Source: Cupriavidus sp. MP-37
GTDB lineage: Bacteria; Pseudomonadota; Gammaproteobacteria; Burkholderiales; Burkholderiaceae
Assembly: GCF_020618415.1 (NCBI RefSeq)
Contig: NZ_CP085344.1
Location: 1,387,001-1,451,000 of the forward strand
Length of the DNA stretch: 64,000 bases
Direction of reading: 5' to 3'
Both the position numbers and the translations under genes were made by a program. The stretch's first letter is position 1. Each line of letters starts with the position of its first letter. Below the pieces are notes generated by a model. That model had not been told where the DNA came from. It saw only the letters and a list, made by a program, of their open reading frames with translations, and did not search any database. This document shows, in pieces, positions 1-10,809 of this stretch.

Positions 1-1
1 C

Positions 2-2149
<2,148 letters not shown>

Positions 2150-2170
2150 GTTTCGCCGAAGCGATGGTTT

Positions 2171-2190
2171 GCTCCCCTCTCCCGCAAGCT
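2171..2190. repeat. Left fragment of palindromic intergenic repeat (type A) cut by the IS
   Basis: The bases gctcccctctcccgcaagct match the left arm of the palindromic repeat seen intact at 17073-17200. The right arm resumes at 3449 after the insertion sequence. The uninterrupted element would have been a hairpin, ctcccgc paired with gcgggag, downstream of parC. Confidence 0.75.
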
Positions 2191-2238
2191 GTATGGACCG
2201 GGGACATGGGTAACACATGTGCCAGGACATGGGTAACA
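2191..2238. repeat. IS terminal inverted repeat, left
   Basis: Forty-eight bases matching the right-end repeat at 44 positions when reverse-complemented. Two copies of a GGACATGGGTAACA-like word occur inside it, about 24 bp apart, suggesting two transposase contact sites per end. Confidence 0.85.
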
Positions 2239-2252
2239 GTCCAGTCTCCAGT

Positions 2253-3365
2253 TTAATTGGCCTCCTGTAGGTCTATTGTGGCCACCTTCTGATGGCAGAA
2301 GTAGACATCAAAGGTGCCGTCCAAATCCACGCGAGGGCGCAGCGCTACGGGCGTTCCGACCAAGGCTCGTCCGACCCGGAACGTCTTTCCTCGGAAGCAG
2401 ATGCGCCCGCCGTCGCCTACCTTTCGCACGATGTCATCGCTGCCGTACTCGATAGGCGGGAGCTCGCGCGGCATCGTCCGTGGACTAGGCGCATAGCGGC
2501 TTGCGGGTGTCTCCATATCCAGGGCGTGGTGTGGGCGCTTGAAGTTGTACACGTGGCGCCAATGGCTGAAGTGATGCTGCGCATCGTCCAGATCCCGGAA
2601 GCGCTGGTTGGCCAACAGCTCTGCCTGCATGGTTCGATGGAAGCGCTCGTCCTTACCGTTGGTCTGCGGATGGCGAGGTCGGCTATGACTGAGCCGCACC
2701 CCCAGGCGGATCAGCCAAGCACCCAACGTGGTAAGTGCACGGGGCACTGGAGAACCCCAGGGCGGGCCGTTGTCTGCATTGATGCGCTCGGGCAGCCCAT
2801 AGCGCGCAAAAGCCTTCTCTAACGCTTCCTGTACGGATTCAAACTGTTCGTTGCCCAAGGCCCTGAGCAGCACATTGAACCGGGAGTGATCGTCCAAGAC
2901 CGTGAGTGGGTGGCACCGCTGCGTGTCGGTAGCGAAGTGGCCTTTAAAGTCAATTTGCCATAGTGCATTGGGCCGGTCGTGCTCGAAGCGCTGCCAGGCT
3001 GTAGCGGCCGAGCTGGCGGCCGGATCGATCAAGCCATGGCGGCGCAGCACCCAATTGACTGTGCTCGGGGCGATTTGGACGCAGTGGTCACGCTCCAGTA
3101 CGCGTGCGATCTTGCGGGCGCCCCAGGCCGAATGTTCGGCTCGGATCGCTAGCACGCCCTCTTCGACGGCAGCTGGAGTTCGGCCGGGAGAGCTATGTGG
3201 CCGCCGAGTTCGGTCGTCCAGATCCTCTCGGTTCAACCACTTGTAACCGGTCTTGCGACTGATGCAGAAGCGGCGGCAAAGCTCCGCAATATTGGCGTCC
3301 GCCTGGCGTGCCAGGCGGACGAACTCTTCTCTTTGCTGCTTCACGGTGTTTTGGCTCCAGGGCAA
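2253..3365 (-). CDS. IS481-family transposase
   Basis: A 370-residue DDE transposase that would catalyse movement of the surrounding element. An N-terminal helix-turn-helix region (about residues 10-60) contains the typical CRRFCISRKTGYKWL. It is followed by an rve integrase core with candidate catalytic residues Asp139 (WQIDFKG), Asp198 (NADNGPPW) and Glu240 (NGKDERFHRT). The start is a TTG codon at 3363-3365, giving MPWSQNT, the usual beginning of this family. It is preceded by a good Shine-Dalgarno sequence, GGGAGGA. A hairpin, CCCGCT/AGCGGG (3375-3392), lies just upstream and its arm abuts that ribosome site, so it may limit translation. The frame is intact. Confidence 0.93.
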   Translation of the reverse strand: MPWSQNTVKQQREEFVRLARQADANIAELCRRFCISRKTGYKWLNREDLDDRTRRPHSSPGRTPAAVEEGVLAIRAEHSAWGARKIARVLERDHCVQIAPSTVNWVLRRHGLIDPAASSAATAWQRFEHDRPNALWQIDFKGHFATDTQRCHPLTVLDDHSRFNVLLRALGNEQFESVQEALEKAFARYGLPERINADNGPPWGSPVPRALTTLGAWLIRLGVRLSHSRPRHPQTNGKDERFHRTMQAELLANQRFRDLDDAQHHFSHWRHVYNFKRPHHALDMETPASRYAPSPRTMPRELPPIEYGSDDIVRKVGDGGRICFRGKTFRVGRALVGTPVALRPRVDLDGTFDVYFCHQKVATIDLQEAN

Positions 3366-3396
3366 CGTTGTCCTCCCGCTGACTAAGCGGGAAAAG

Positions 3397-3444
3397 TGTT
3401 ACCCATGTCCTGGCACACCTGTTACCTATGTCCCCGGTCTATAC
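3397..3444. repeat. IS terminal inverted repeat, right
   Basis: Partner of the left terminal repeat. It differs at only four of 48 positions. It lies outside the transposase start, with a small hairpin (3375-3392) in between. Confidence 0.85.
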
Positions 3445-3556
3445 AGCTCGCGGGAGAGGGGCAGGGGGTGAGGGCAGGCCGTGGCATACCGCAGGCCTGA
3501 CTTCGAAGACGCTCCCGCCCTCACCCCAACCCTCTCCCGCAAGCGGGAGAGGGAGC
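3445..3556. repeat. Right part of type A composite palindromic repeat
   Basis: This resumes the repeat interrupted by the IS. It has gcgggagaggggc, then gggggtgagggc, a central tggcataccg segment, and an inverted second hairpin (ccctctcccgc aagc gggagaggg) ending near 3556. Order and central words match 17073-17200. It falls between the IS and the 3' end of the ABC exporter gene and codes for nothing recognisable. Confidence 0.8.
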
Positions 3557-3578
3557 CCCCAATCTGGTGGGCAACGCC

Positions 3579-5408
3579 TCAATCCACCCCCACGAATCCC
3601 CCCGTCTGATGCGCCCACAGCCGCGCATACAGCCCCCCATGCGCGAGCAACTCCGCATGCGTGCCGCTCTCGACGATATGCCCGTTGTCCAGCACCACCA
3701 GCCGGTCCATGCGCGCGATCGTCGACAGCCGGTGCGCGATGGCGATCACGGTCTTGCCCTGCATCAGCGTCTCCAGGCTTTCCTGGATCGCGGCTTCCAC
3801 TTCGGAATCCAGCGCCGAGGTCGCTTCGTCCAGGATCAGGATCGGCGCGTTCTTCAGCAGCACCCGCGCGATCGCGATGCGCTGGCGCTGACCGCCTGAC
3901 AGTTTCACGCCGCGCTCGCCGACCTGCGCCTCCAGCCCGGTGTTGCCGTGGGCATCGACCAGGTCGGGGATGAACTCGTCGGCGCGGGCGCGGTGCAGCG
4001 CCGCGGCCAGTTCGGCCTCGGTGCTGGAGGGCTTGCCGTACAGCAGGTTCTCGCGGATCGAGCGGTGCAGCAGCGAGGTGTCCTGCGTGACCATGCCGAT
4101 CTGCGCGCGCAGGCTTTCCTGCGTGACCGTGGCGATGTCCTGGCCGTCGATCACGATGCGGCCGCGCTCCACGTCGTAGAGCCGCAGCAGCAGGTTGACC
4201 AGCGTCGACTTGCCGGCGCCGGACGGGCCCACCAGGCCGATCTTCTCGCCCGGCCGCACCGTCAGGTTGACGCCCTCGATCACGCCCGAGCCCTTGCCGT
4301 AGTGGAACCCCACCTGCTCGAAGCGGACTTCGCCGTGCGTGACGCGCAGCGGCTGCGCGTTGGCGCGGTCGGTGACCTTGCGCGGCACCGCGATGGTCTT
4401 CATGCCGTCCTGCACCTGGCCGACGTTCTCGAAGATGCCGTTGACCACCCACATGATCCAGCCCGACATATTGTTGATGCGGATCACCAGCCCGGTGGTC
4501 AGCGCGATCGCGCCGGTGGTGACATGCCCGGTGCTCCACAGCCACACCGCCAGCCCGGTGGTGCCGGCGATCAGCGCGCCGTTCATCGCGGTGATGGTGA
4601 CGTCCATGCCGCTGACCATGCGCCCCGCCTGCCGCGTCTTCTCGGTCTGCTCGGACATGGCGTCGCGCGCGTAGTCTTCTTCCTGCCGGGTATGCGCGAA
4701 CAGCTTGAGCGTGGTGATATTGGTATAGCCGTCGACGATGCGCCCCATCAGCCGCGAGCGCGATTCGGTGGCGACCACCGAGCGCTGCTTCACGCGCGGC
4801 ACGAAGTACAGCAGCGCGGCGACGTAGCAGACGATCCACAGCAGCAGCGGAATCATCAGGCGCCAGTCGGCCTGCGCGAACAGCACCAGCGAACTGACGG
4901 CGTAGATCGCCACGTGCCACAGCGCGTCCACCGCCTGCACCGCGGAGTCGCGCAGCGAGAAGCCGGTCTGCATGATGCGCTGGGCGATGCGCCCGGCAAA
5001 GTCGTTCTGGAAGAACGACAGGCTCTGCTTGAGCACATAGCGATGGTTCTGCCAGCGGATCAGGTTGGACAGGCTGGGGCTGATCACCTGGTGCACCAGC
5101 ACGTCGTGCAGGCCGAAGAAGATGGGCCGCAGCAGCACCGCCACCACCGCCATCCACACCAGTTCGTTGCGGTGCCGGCTGAAGAATTCGGCGCCGGGCG
5201 TGGTCTGCGCCATGTCGACCAGCCGGCCGAGGAAGCTGAACAGCGCCACCTCGATCAGCGCGCCGACCAGGCCGACCAGCAACAGCAGCACGAACACGCC
5301 CCAGACCTCGCGCAGGTACCAGGTGTAGAAGCGCAGCACCTGGCCCGGCGGCTCGCGGTCGGGCATGTGGCGGAAGGGGTCGATCAGTCTTTCCAGGCGA
5401 CGCAACAT
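3579..5408 (-). CDS. ABC exporter, fused membrane and ATPase domains (MsbA/MdlB-like)
   Basis: A 609-residue half-transporter that would dimerise and export an unknown substrate, perhaps lipid or drug. The N-terminal half holds about six membrane spans. The C-terminal ATPase has Walker A GPSGAGKST (about residue 393), the signature LSGGQRQRIAIAR (about 501), Walker B ILILDEATSALD and the switch His in AIAHRLST. The chosen start, ATG at 5406-5408, gives MLRRLERLIDPF. The frame stays open to 5507, but that extension lacks a ribosome site and runs towards the lldP terminator. The gene stands alone, with lldP upstream on the same strand behind a terminator. Substrate cannot be deduced. Confidence 0.88.
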   Translation of the reverse strand: MLRRLERLIDPFRHMPDREPPGQVLRFYTWYLREVWGVFVLLLLVGLVGALIEVALFSFLGRLVDMAQTTPGAEFFSRHRNELVWMAVVAVLLRPIFFGLHDVLVHQVISPSLSNLIRWQNHRYVLKQSLSFFQNDFAGRIAQRIMQTGFSLRDSAVQAVDALWHVAIYAVSSLVLFAQADWRLMIPLLLWIVCYVAALLYFVPRVKQRSVVATESRSRLMGRIVDGYTNITTLKLFAHTRQEEDYARDAMSEQTEKTRQAGRMVSGMDVTITAMNGALIAGTTGLAVWLWSTGHVTTGAIALTTGLVIRINNMSGWIMWVVNGIFENVGQVQDGMKTIAVPRKVTDRANAQPLRVTHGEVRFEQVGFHYGKGSGVIEGVNLTVRPGEKIGLVGPSGAGKSTLVNLLLRLYDVERGRIVIDGQDIATVTQESLRAQIGMVTQDTSLLHRSIRENLLYGKPSSTEAELAAALHRARADEFIPDLVDAHGNTGLEAQVGERGVKLSGGQRQRIAIARVLLKNAPILILDEATSALDSEVEAAIQESLETLMQGKTVIAIAHRLSTIARMDRLVVLDNGHIVESGTHAELLAHGGLYARLWAHQTGGFVGVD

Positions 5409-5510
5409 GGCGGGTTCCCGTTGTGCCAGGCGCGCCCGGGCGTCTTCGTGGGACGCTGGGCGCGCATGTGAAGGAGCGAACGCAACATGATACGCGCCTC
5501 GTACCATGGA

Positions 5511-5536
5511 AAAAGCCCCGCCGGGAGCGGGGCTTT
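5511..5536 (-). terminator. Intrinsic terminator of lldP
   Basis: The stem AGCCCCGC/GCGGGGCT has a short loop and, read on the minus strand, is followed by a run of Ts. It lies about 70 bp past the lldP stop codon. Confidence 0.85.
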
Positions 5537-5606
5537 GGCTGAACGGCAGCGCGAAACCGCCTACGTGGAGGGGCCGGCCCTGAGCGGGACCGGCGCAGCC
5601 GCGTGC

Positions 5607-7289
5607 TCAGGGGTGATGGATCACCATATGCGTGAACGGCGGCACGTAGGCCTGCAGCGTCACGAACAGGCCCACCAGGATCGCCAGCACGATCGAGTGG
5701 AAGAACACGTAGCGCAGGATGTCGCCCTCGTGGCCATACCACTTGGTTGCGGTCGACGCGACCACGATCGACTGCGCGTCGATCATCTTGCCCATCACGC
5801 CGCCCGAGCTGTTGGCCGAGGCCATCAGCACCGGCGACAGCCCCAGCTGCTCGGCGGTGGTCTTCTGCAGGCCGCCGAACAGCACGTTCGAGGCCGTGTC
5901 CGAGCCGGTCAGCGCCACGCCCAGCCAGCCCAGCATGGTCCCGAACAACGGGTAGAACACGCCGGTGTGGGCAAAGGCCAGCCCCAGCGTGGCATCGAGG
6001 CCCGAGTAGCGCGTCAGGTAGCCGACCCCGAACATGGCGCAGATGGTCAGCAGCGAGTAGCGCACCAGCTTGATGGTTTCCCAGTACTCCTTGAACAGCC
6101 GCGGCACCGAGTAGCCCATCAGCAGGCCGCCGGCAATGGCCGAGACGAAGATGCCGGTGCCGGCCATCGACAGCACGTTGAAGTTGAACACCGCGCCTTC
6201 GATGACTTCCTTCGGCACCACCGGCGGCACCTTGACGATGGCCTTGTCGAGGCCCGGCACCGGGAATTTCCAGGCCCACAGGCTATCCATCAGCTTCTTG
6301 AACTCGGGGATGCCCCAGACGAACACGAACACCGTCAGGATCACCCACGGCATCCACGCCTTGGCCACCGAGATCCCGGCCGAGGCGGCGCTGGCGCGCG
6401 CGTCGGCTTCGAGCGCTTCGGGGTGGTCGACCTTGGAGTCGTCATGGCGGCCCAGGATCTTGGTCGAGGTCCAGATTTCCTTCGGATGCCAGACCTTCAG
6501 GAACAGCGTCAGCGCGCCCATCGACACCAGCGCGGCGATCACGTCGACCAGCCACGGGCCGTGGAAATTCGACACCAGGTATTGCGGGATGGCGAAGCTC
6601 ACGCCCGCCACCAGGATCGCCGGCCAGATCGCCAGCATGCCGCGGAAGCCGGCAAAGGCCCAGATCAGCCAGAACGGCACGATCACCGAAAAGAACGGCA
6701 GCTGCCGGCCGATCATCGCCGACAGGTCGAGCAGGTCGAGCCCGGTCACCGAGGCCAGCCCGATGATCGGCGCGCCCAGCGCGCCGTACGCCACCGGCGC
6801 GGTGTTGGCGATCAGCGCCAGGCCCGAGGCCGCCAGCGGCGAGAAGCCCAGACCGATGAGGATCGCGCCGGTCACGGCCACCGGCGTGCCGAAGCCGGCC
6901 GCGCCCTCGAAGAAGGCGCCGAAGCTGAACGCCACCAGCAGCAGCTGCAGGCGGCGGTCTTCGGTGATGCCGGAGATCGAGTTCTGCAACACCTTGAACG
7001 ATCCGTTCAGCGTGGTGAGCCGGTGCAGGAAGATGATGTTCAGCACGATCCAGCCGATCGGGAACAGTCCGGAGACGATGCCCAGCCCCGCCGCCTTGCC
7101 CGCCATGGCCGCCGGCATGCCGAACACGGTCGAGGCGACCACGATGCCGATCACCAGCGCCAGGCCGGCGGCCAGGTGCGCCTGCATATGGAAGAACGCC
7201 AGCGCTGCCAGCAGCACGGCGACGGGAATGCCCGCGGCAATGGTCGACAGCGCCATATTGCCTAGCGGGTCATAGACTTGACTCCACAC
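5607..7289 (-). CDS. lldP: L-lactate permease (LctP family)
   Basis: A 560-residue inner-membrane carrier of the LctP family, expected to import L-lactate (and probably glycolate) with protons. It is almost wholly hydrophobic, with 12-14 predicted spans. The N terminus, VWSQVYDPLGNMALSTIAAGIPV, aligns with that of E. coli LldP, as does the conserved GFGTPVAVTGAILIGLGFSP. The start chosen is GTG at 7287-7289, because AGAGGAGGA lies about nine bases upstream and family length (about 550) fits. The longer frame to 7466 adds 59 residues unlike the family. No lactate dehydrogenase gene or LldR-type regulator adjoins it. It ends at the terminator at 5511-5536. Confidence 0.92.
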   Translation of the reverse strand: MWSQVYDPLGNMALSTIAAGIPVAVLLAALAFFHMQAHLAAGLALVIGIVVASTVFGMPAAMAGKAAGLGIVSGLFPIGWIVLNIIFLHRLTTLNGSFKVLQNSISGITEDRRLQLLLVAFSFGAFFEGAAGFGTPVAVTGAILIGLGFSPLAASGLALIANTAPVAYGALGAPIIGLASVTGLDLLDLSAMIGRQLPFFSVIVPFWLIWAFAGFRGMLAIWPAILVAGVSFAIPQYLVSNFHGPWLVDVIAALVSMGALTLFLKVWHPKEIWTSTKILGRHDDSKVDHPEALEADARASAASAGISVAKAWMPWVILTVFVFVWGIPEFKKLMDSLWAWKFPVPGLDKAIVKVPPVVPKEVIEGAVFNFNVLSMAGTGIFVSAIAGGLLMGYSVPRLFKEYWETIKLVRYSLLTICAMFGVGYLTRYSGLDATLGLAFAHTGVFYPLFGTMLGWLGVALTGSDTASNVLFGGLQKTTAEQLGLSPVLMASANSSGGVMGKMIDAQSIVVASTATKWYGHEGDILRYVFFHSIVLAILVGLFVTLQAYVPPFTHMVIHHP

Positions 7290-7702
7290 GATCGAAATCC
7301 TCCTCTGATTTTTGGCTCGGGTGCCCGGGCGATCTGCGTGCCCTGGAACTCCCGCATGCGCTTTGCACCGGCGTGCGGCATCCGCCGCGCCGGCAAAGAA
7401 CCAGGATTTTAAAAAGGGCCCGATGGCGCTCGCCGTACATCGCGTCATGATCGCGATGAGCCACATTCAGGGATCAGGGTTTGCCCCGAGGAGCATGGCG
7501 GTTCACATGGGGCCCTTGCGGCACACCGGCCAGAGTACTCTAAACGACGCCCGTTGCAAAAGTATGCAAGCCAGCCGCGCGCCAGCATGACTTGCGACTG
7601 CGACGATTGCCGGCGGCTGGCGCGGGCGCGGCCATGGCGCCATACTGGCGGGCAGCGCGCCGGCACACCGCCGGCGCCATCCCATTTCGAGGCGAGGTTC
7701 CC
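7290..7702. other. Intergenic region between divergent lldP and LysE-type gene
   Basis: About 410 bp holding the promoters of both divergent genes. An A/T-rich block (attttaaaaagg, 7405-7416) includes TAAAAT on the minus strand, a possible -10 for lldP, but no good -35 is visible. Short frames here show no family resemblance and lack ribosome sites. No operator palindrome is convincing. Confidence 0.5.
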
Positions 7703-8356
7703 ATGACTGAATTCCTTCCGCCGTGGCCGCTGCTGACGGCCTTCGTGGTGGCCAGCCTGGCGCTGGCGATCACGCCGGGCCCGGCCGTGGTCTATATCGT
7801 CACGCGCACGCTGGCGCAGGGTCGGCAGGCCGGGCTGGCGTCGATCGGCGCGGTGGCGCTGGGCAACCTGGGCAACGCCATCGGCGCCTCGCTGGGGCTG
7901 GCGGTGCTGTTCTCGGTCTCGGCGCTGGCCTTCACGGTGGTCAAGTACGCCGGCGCGGCCTACCTGATCTGGCTGGGCCTGCGCGCCTTGCGCGGTTCAG
8001 GCCCCGGTGTCGACGGCGGCGCCCCCGAAATGGCGCCGCGCAGCCTGCGCCAGGTGGTGCGCGATGGCTTCGTGGTGGCGTTGCTCAATCCCAAGACCGC
8101 GATCTTCTTCGCGGCCTTCCTGCCGCAGTTCATGAATCCCGCGGGCTCGGCGCTGGCGCTGAGCCTGGTGCTGGGCGTGGCCTTCGTGCTGATCGCGGCG
8201 ACTACGGATGCGTGCTACGTGATGGCCGCCGCCGCGGTGATGCCGGCGCTGCGCCGCGCCGGCCGGGCACGCGCCATGGGCCGCTACCTGACCGGCGCGG
8301 CCTTTATCGGGCTGGGCGTGTTTACCGCGGCGTCGGGCTCGCGCGCGCCGAAGTAG
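7703..8356 (+). CDS. LysE/RhtB-family amino acid exporter
   Basis: A 217-residue inner-membrane protein of the LysE superfamily, which exports amino acids or related small molecules. The family motif ITPGPAVVYIVTRTLAQGRQAG lies near residues 20-40, and five or six hydrophobic spans follow. LNPKTAIFFAAFLPQF at about residue 130 is also typical. ATG at 7703 (MTEFLPPWPLL) is used because GGCGAGG precedes it. The upstream extension to 7592 is Ala/Arg-rich and unlike the family. It is monocistronic, convergent with the glutathione transferase gene only 27 bp away. The substrate is unknown; homoserine, threonine or leucine are common for the family. Confidence 0.88.
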   Translation: MTEFLPPWPLLTAFVVASLALAITPGPAVVYIVTRTLAQGRQAGLASIGAVALGNLGNAIGASLGLAVLFSVSALAFTVVKYAGAAYLIWLGLRALRGSGPGVDGGAPEMAPRSLRQVVRDGFVVALLNPKTAIFFAAFLPQFMNPAGSALALSLVLGVAFVLIAATTDACYVMAAAAVMPALRRAGRARAMGRYLTGAAFIGLGVFTAASGSRAPK

Positions 8357-8383
8357 GCAGGACGTGGAAAGAACCGCCGCGGC

Positions 8384-9028
8384 TCAGCGCAGCGGCAGTT
8401 CCAGGATGCCGCCGGCGGCGGGGCGGGCGCGCATGGCGTTGAGCCATCGTTCCAGCTCGGGGCGCGGCTGGTGCTGGCGCGGCAGGCCCAGCCAGCGGTG
8501 CGCGGCGCAGGCCAGCGAGATGTCGGCCATGGTGAAGCGGTCGCCGCCGATGAACTCGCGCCCGGCCAGCGCCCGGTCCAGCAGCGCGGCGAGCGGCTCG
8601 GTGCGCTCGCACGAGGCCTCGATCGCGGCCGCATCGCGCTCGGCTGCGGGCTTGCGCACCAGGTTCAGGAACGCCGTCACCATGGCCGGGCTGAAGGCGG
8701 TGGTCTGCCAGTCCATCCAGCGGTCGGCCGAGGCGCGCGCCTTCACGTCCTCGGGCCACAGCGTGCCTTCGCCGTAGCGCGCGCACAGGTAGCGCACGAT
8801 CGCATTGGACTCCCACAGCACGAAGGGCTCGCCGCCGACATCGGTGCCGCGGAAATCCTCGATCACCGGGATCTGGCGGTTAGGGTTCAGGCGCACGTAG
8901 GCCTCGGTGTCGAGGTCGCCCTTGGTCACGCCGATATCGACGCGCTCGTGGTCCAGGTGCAGCTCGCGCGCGCACCACACCACCTTCTGCACGTTGATGG
9001 AGGAAAGCCGGCCCCAGATACGCAACAT
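8384..9028 (-). CDS. Glutathione S-transferase family protein
   Basis: A 214-residue cytoplasmic protein. Its N-terminal thioredoxin-like domain (residues 1-80) contains NPNRQIPVIED and a glutathione-binding WESNAIVRYLCARYG segment. An all-helical C-terminal domain contains FTMADISLACAAHRWLGL, the usual GST N-capping region. It would conjugate glutathione to electrophiles, or act as an isomerase or dehalogenase. The ATG at 9026-9028 follows GGGAGA. It is the last gene of a minus-strand series, 38 bp after the aminotransferase gene, so a linked detoxification role is likely. The substrate cannot be read from sequence. Confidence 0.9.
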   Translation of the reverse strand: MLRIWGRLSSINVQKVVWCARELHLDHERVDIGVTKGDLDTEAYVRLNPNRQIPVIEDFRGTDVGGEPFVLWESNAIVRYLCARYGEGTLWPEDVKARASADRWMDWQTTAFSPAMVTAFLNLVRKPAAERDAAAIEASCERTEPLAALLDRALAGREFIGGDRFTMADISLACAAHRWLGLPRQHQPRPELERWLNAMRARPAAGGILELPLR

Positions 9029-9066
9029 GTCGTCTCCCAAGTGAAGTGCGCCCGTCTGCCGTGGCC

Positions 9067-10251
9067 TCAGGCCGCGCGCGGCTGCCGCGCCGCGGCGATG
9101 GCTTCGCGGAACAGCTCGCCGAGGATCGCCACGCCCTGCTCGATGCGCTCCGCCGGCACCGTGACAAAGGCCAGGCGCAGCGCGTTGCGCTTCGGGTTGT
9201 TGGCGTAGAACGGCGCGCCCGGCACGTAGGCGACGTTGCGCTTCACCGCTTCTTCCAGGATCACCATGCTGTCCAGGCCCTCGGGCAGCTCCATCCAGAT
9301 GAACATGCCGCCTTCGGGCGCATTCCAGCTGACGCCCTCGGGCATGTGGCGCTTGAGCGCATCCAGCATGGTCTGGCACTGCTTGCCGTAGAGCTCGCGG
9401 ATGGTCGGGATGTGGGTGTCGAGCAGGCCGTCGCGCACGGTCTCGTAGGCCACGCGCTGGGTGAAGGTGGGCGTGTGCAGGTCCGATGCCTGCTTGGCCT
9501 GGCACAGCTTGAAATGCAGCTCGGGCGGGGCGATCACGTAGCCCAGGCGCATGCCGGGGGCCAGGATCTTCGAGAACGAGCCCATGTAGATCACGCCGTC
9601 CGGGTTCATCGACAGCAGGCTCGGCAGCTGGTCGCCGGTGTAGCTGAGCGCGCCGTAGGGATCGTCCTCGACCAGCAGCACGCCCAGTTGCTGCGCGCGC
9701 GCCACCAGCGCCTGGCGGCGCTCGAGCGGCAGGCGCCGCCCGGTCGGGTTCTGGAAGTTGGGCAGGGCGTACAGGAAGCGCGCGCCGGCGCTCAGCTCGG
9801 GTGTCAGCGCCTCGGGCAGCAGGCCCTTGTCGTCGCTGGGGATCGAGACGAACTCCGGCTCGAACAGCGAGAACGCCTGCAGCGCGCCGAGGTAGCTGGG
9901 GGTTTCCACCATCACCTTGCTGCCCGGGTCGATCATCACCTTGGCGATCAGGTCCAGCGCCTGCTGCGAGCCGGTGGTGATCAGCACGCGCCCGACCGCC
10001 ACGTCATGGCGCCTGGCGACGAACTCGCGCAGCGGCAGGTAGCCTTCGGTCGCGGCGTATTGCAGCGCCGCCTGCGGGTTGTCGGCGAAGACGCGGGCCG
10101 TCGCGGCTTCCATCGCCGCTACCGGGAACGACGCCGGCGACGGCAGGCCGCCGGCGAACGAAATGACTTCCGGACGCTCGGTGACCTTCAGGATTTCGCG
10201 GATGGCCGAGCTGGTCAGTTGCTGCGCCCGGCGGGAAATGGCCCATTTCAT
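9067..10251 (-). CDS. PLP-dependent aminotransferase, 2-aminoadipate/LysN type (fold I)
   Basis: A 394-residue class I/II aminotransferase. The cofactor Lys lies in MGSFSKILAPGMRLGY, and the Asp that holds the pyridine nitrogen is in LLVEDDPYGALSY. The opening MKWAISRRAQQLTSSAIREILK and FAGGLPSPASFP resemble LysN/2-aminoadipate or valine-pyruvate type enzymes. The start is ATG at 10249-10251; an extension to 10320 is possible but unlike relatives. It lies 79 bp after ridA in the same direction. RidA removes reactive enamines made by PLP enzymes, so the pair makes sense together. The amino-group donor is not predictable. Confidence 0.9.
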   Translation of the reverse strand: MKWAISRRAQQLTSSAIREILKVTERPEVISFAGGLPSPASFPVAAMEAATARVFADNPQAALQYAATEGYLPLREFVARRHDVAVGRVLITTGSQQALDLIAKVMIDPGSKVMVETPSYLGALQAFSLFEPEFVSIPSDDKGLLPEALTPELSAGARFLYALPNFQNPTGRRLPLERRQALVARAQQLGVLLVEDDPYGALSYTGDQLPSLLSMNPDGVIYMGSFSKILAPGMRLGYVIAPPELHFKLCQAKQASDLHTPTFTQRVAYETVRDGLLDTHIPTIRELYGKQCQTMLDALKRHMPEGVSWNAPEGGMFIWMELPEGLDSMVILEEAVKRNVAYVPGAPFYANNPKRNALRLAFVTVPAERIEQGVAILGELFREAIAAARQPRAA

Positions 10252-10330
10252 GATGTGTCTCTTGTGGTCTGCGGTGATTCTGGGGAGAGCGGCCACGGCA
10301 ACGGCCGGCCGCTCAGTCAACGATATGGAT

Positions 10331-10798
10331 TCAGCCCTGCACTTCGGCGATCAGCTCGATCTCGACGCAGGCGCCCAGCGGCACCTGCGCCACGCCAAAC
10401 GCGCTGCGCGCGTGCTTGCCCTTGTCGCCGAAGACTTCGGCCAGCAGCTCGGAGGCGCCGTTGGTGACCAGGTGCTGCTCGGTGAAGTCGGTGGTCGAAT
10501 TGACCAGGCTCATCACCTTGACGATGCGGGTGACGCGGTTCAGGTCGCCGACATGCGCGTGCAGCGTCGCCAGCAGGTCGATGGCGACGGCGCGGGCGGC
10601 GGCCTTGCCGGTGTCGGTGTCGATGTCCTGGCCCAGCTTGCCGGTCCATACCTTGCCGTCCTTGCGCGCGATATGGCCCGACAGGAACACGGTGTTGCCG
10701 GTCTGCGCGGCCATCACGTAGGCGGCGGCGGGGGCGCTGACGGCAGGCAGTTCGATGCCGAGGCGGGCAAGGGTGTCGTAGACCGAGGTTTGGGACAT
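10331..10798 (-). CDS. RidA (YjgF/YER057c/UK114) family enamine/imine deaminase
   Basis: A 155-residue Rid protein. Relatives hydrolyse reactive 2-aminoacrylate-type enamines released by PLP enzymes and form trimers. The C-terminal stretch ARSAFGVAQVPLGACVEIELIAEV carries the conserved Arg (ARSAFG) and the P...VEIE motif of active Rid proteins. TGNTVFLSGHIARKDGKV matches the N-terminal region. At 155 residues it is longer than classic RidA (about 128), closer to the subgroup with an N-terminal extension. The gene lies between an exporter gene (11-bp gap) and an aminotransferase gene, which suggests it clears intermediates of that enzyme. Confidence 0.9.
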   Translation of the reverse strand: MSQTSVYDTLARLGIELPAVSAPAAAYVMAAQTGNTVFLSGHIARKDGKVWTGKLGQDIDTDTGKAAARAVAIDLLATLHAHVGDLNRVTRIVKVMSLVNSTTDFTEQHLVTNGASELLAEVFGDKGKHARSAFGVAQVPLGACVEIELIAEVQG

Positions 10799-10809
10799 GT
10801 AGGCTCCAG

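Larger units (their letters stand above)
2191..3444 (-). mobile_element. IS481-family insertion sequence, about 1254 bp
   Basis: A single transposase gene is bounded by long terminal inverted repeats. The left end (2191-2238) and the reverse complement of the right end (3397-3444) agree at 44 of 48 positions. Both begin GTAT(G/A)GACCGGGGACAT and carry the shared core GTGCCAGGACATGGGTAACA. AGCT lies directly outside both ends (2187-2190 and 3445-3448) and is a plausible 4-bp target duplication. If the termini are taken as TGT...ACA the duplication would be shorter, so its length is uncertain by a base or two. Good repeat preservation and an intact transposase suggest a recent, possibly active copy. 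Confidence 0.92.

Noticed and set aside
2292..2822. 176-codon plus-strand frame inside the IS
   Set aside because: Opposite the intact transposase core with the catalytic residues; no independent support.
5409..5507. N-terminal extension of the ABC exporter to 5507
   Set aside because: No ribosome site before that ATG; the extension approaches the lldP terminator and has no membrane or family features.
3439..6279. Minus-strand open frame of 946 codons over the ABC exporter and lldP
   Set aside because: Out of frame with the real exporter and permease genes, which have intact motifs; composition is Arg/Gly/Ala-rich noise.
7312..7590. 92-codon plus-strand frame between lldP and the LysE-type gene
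   Set aside because: No ribosome site or domain; overlaps the likely lldP promoter.
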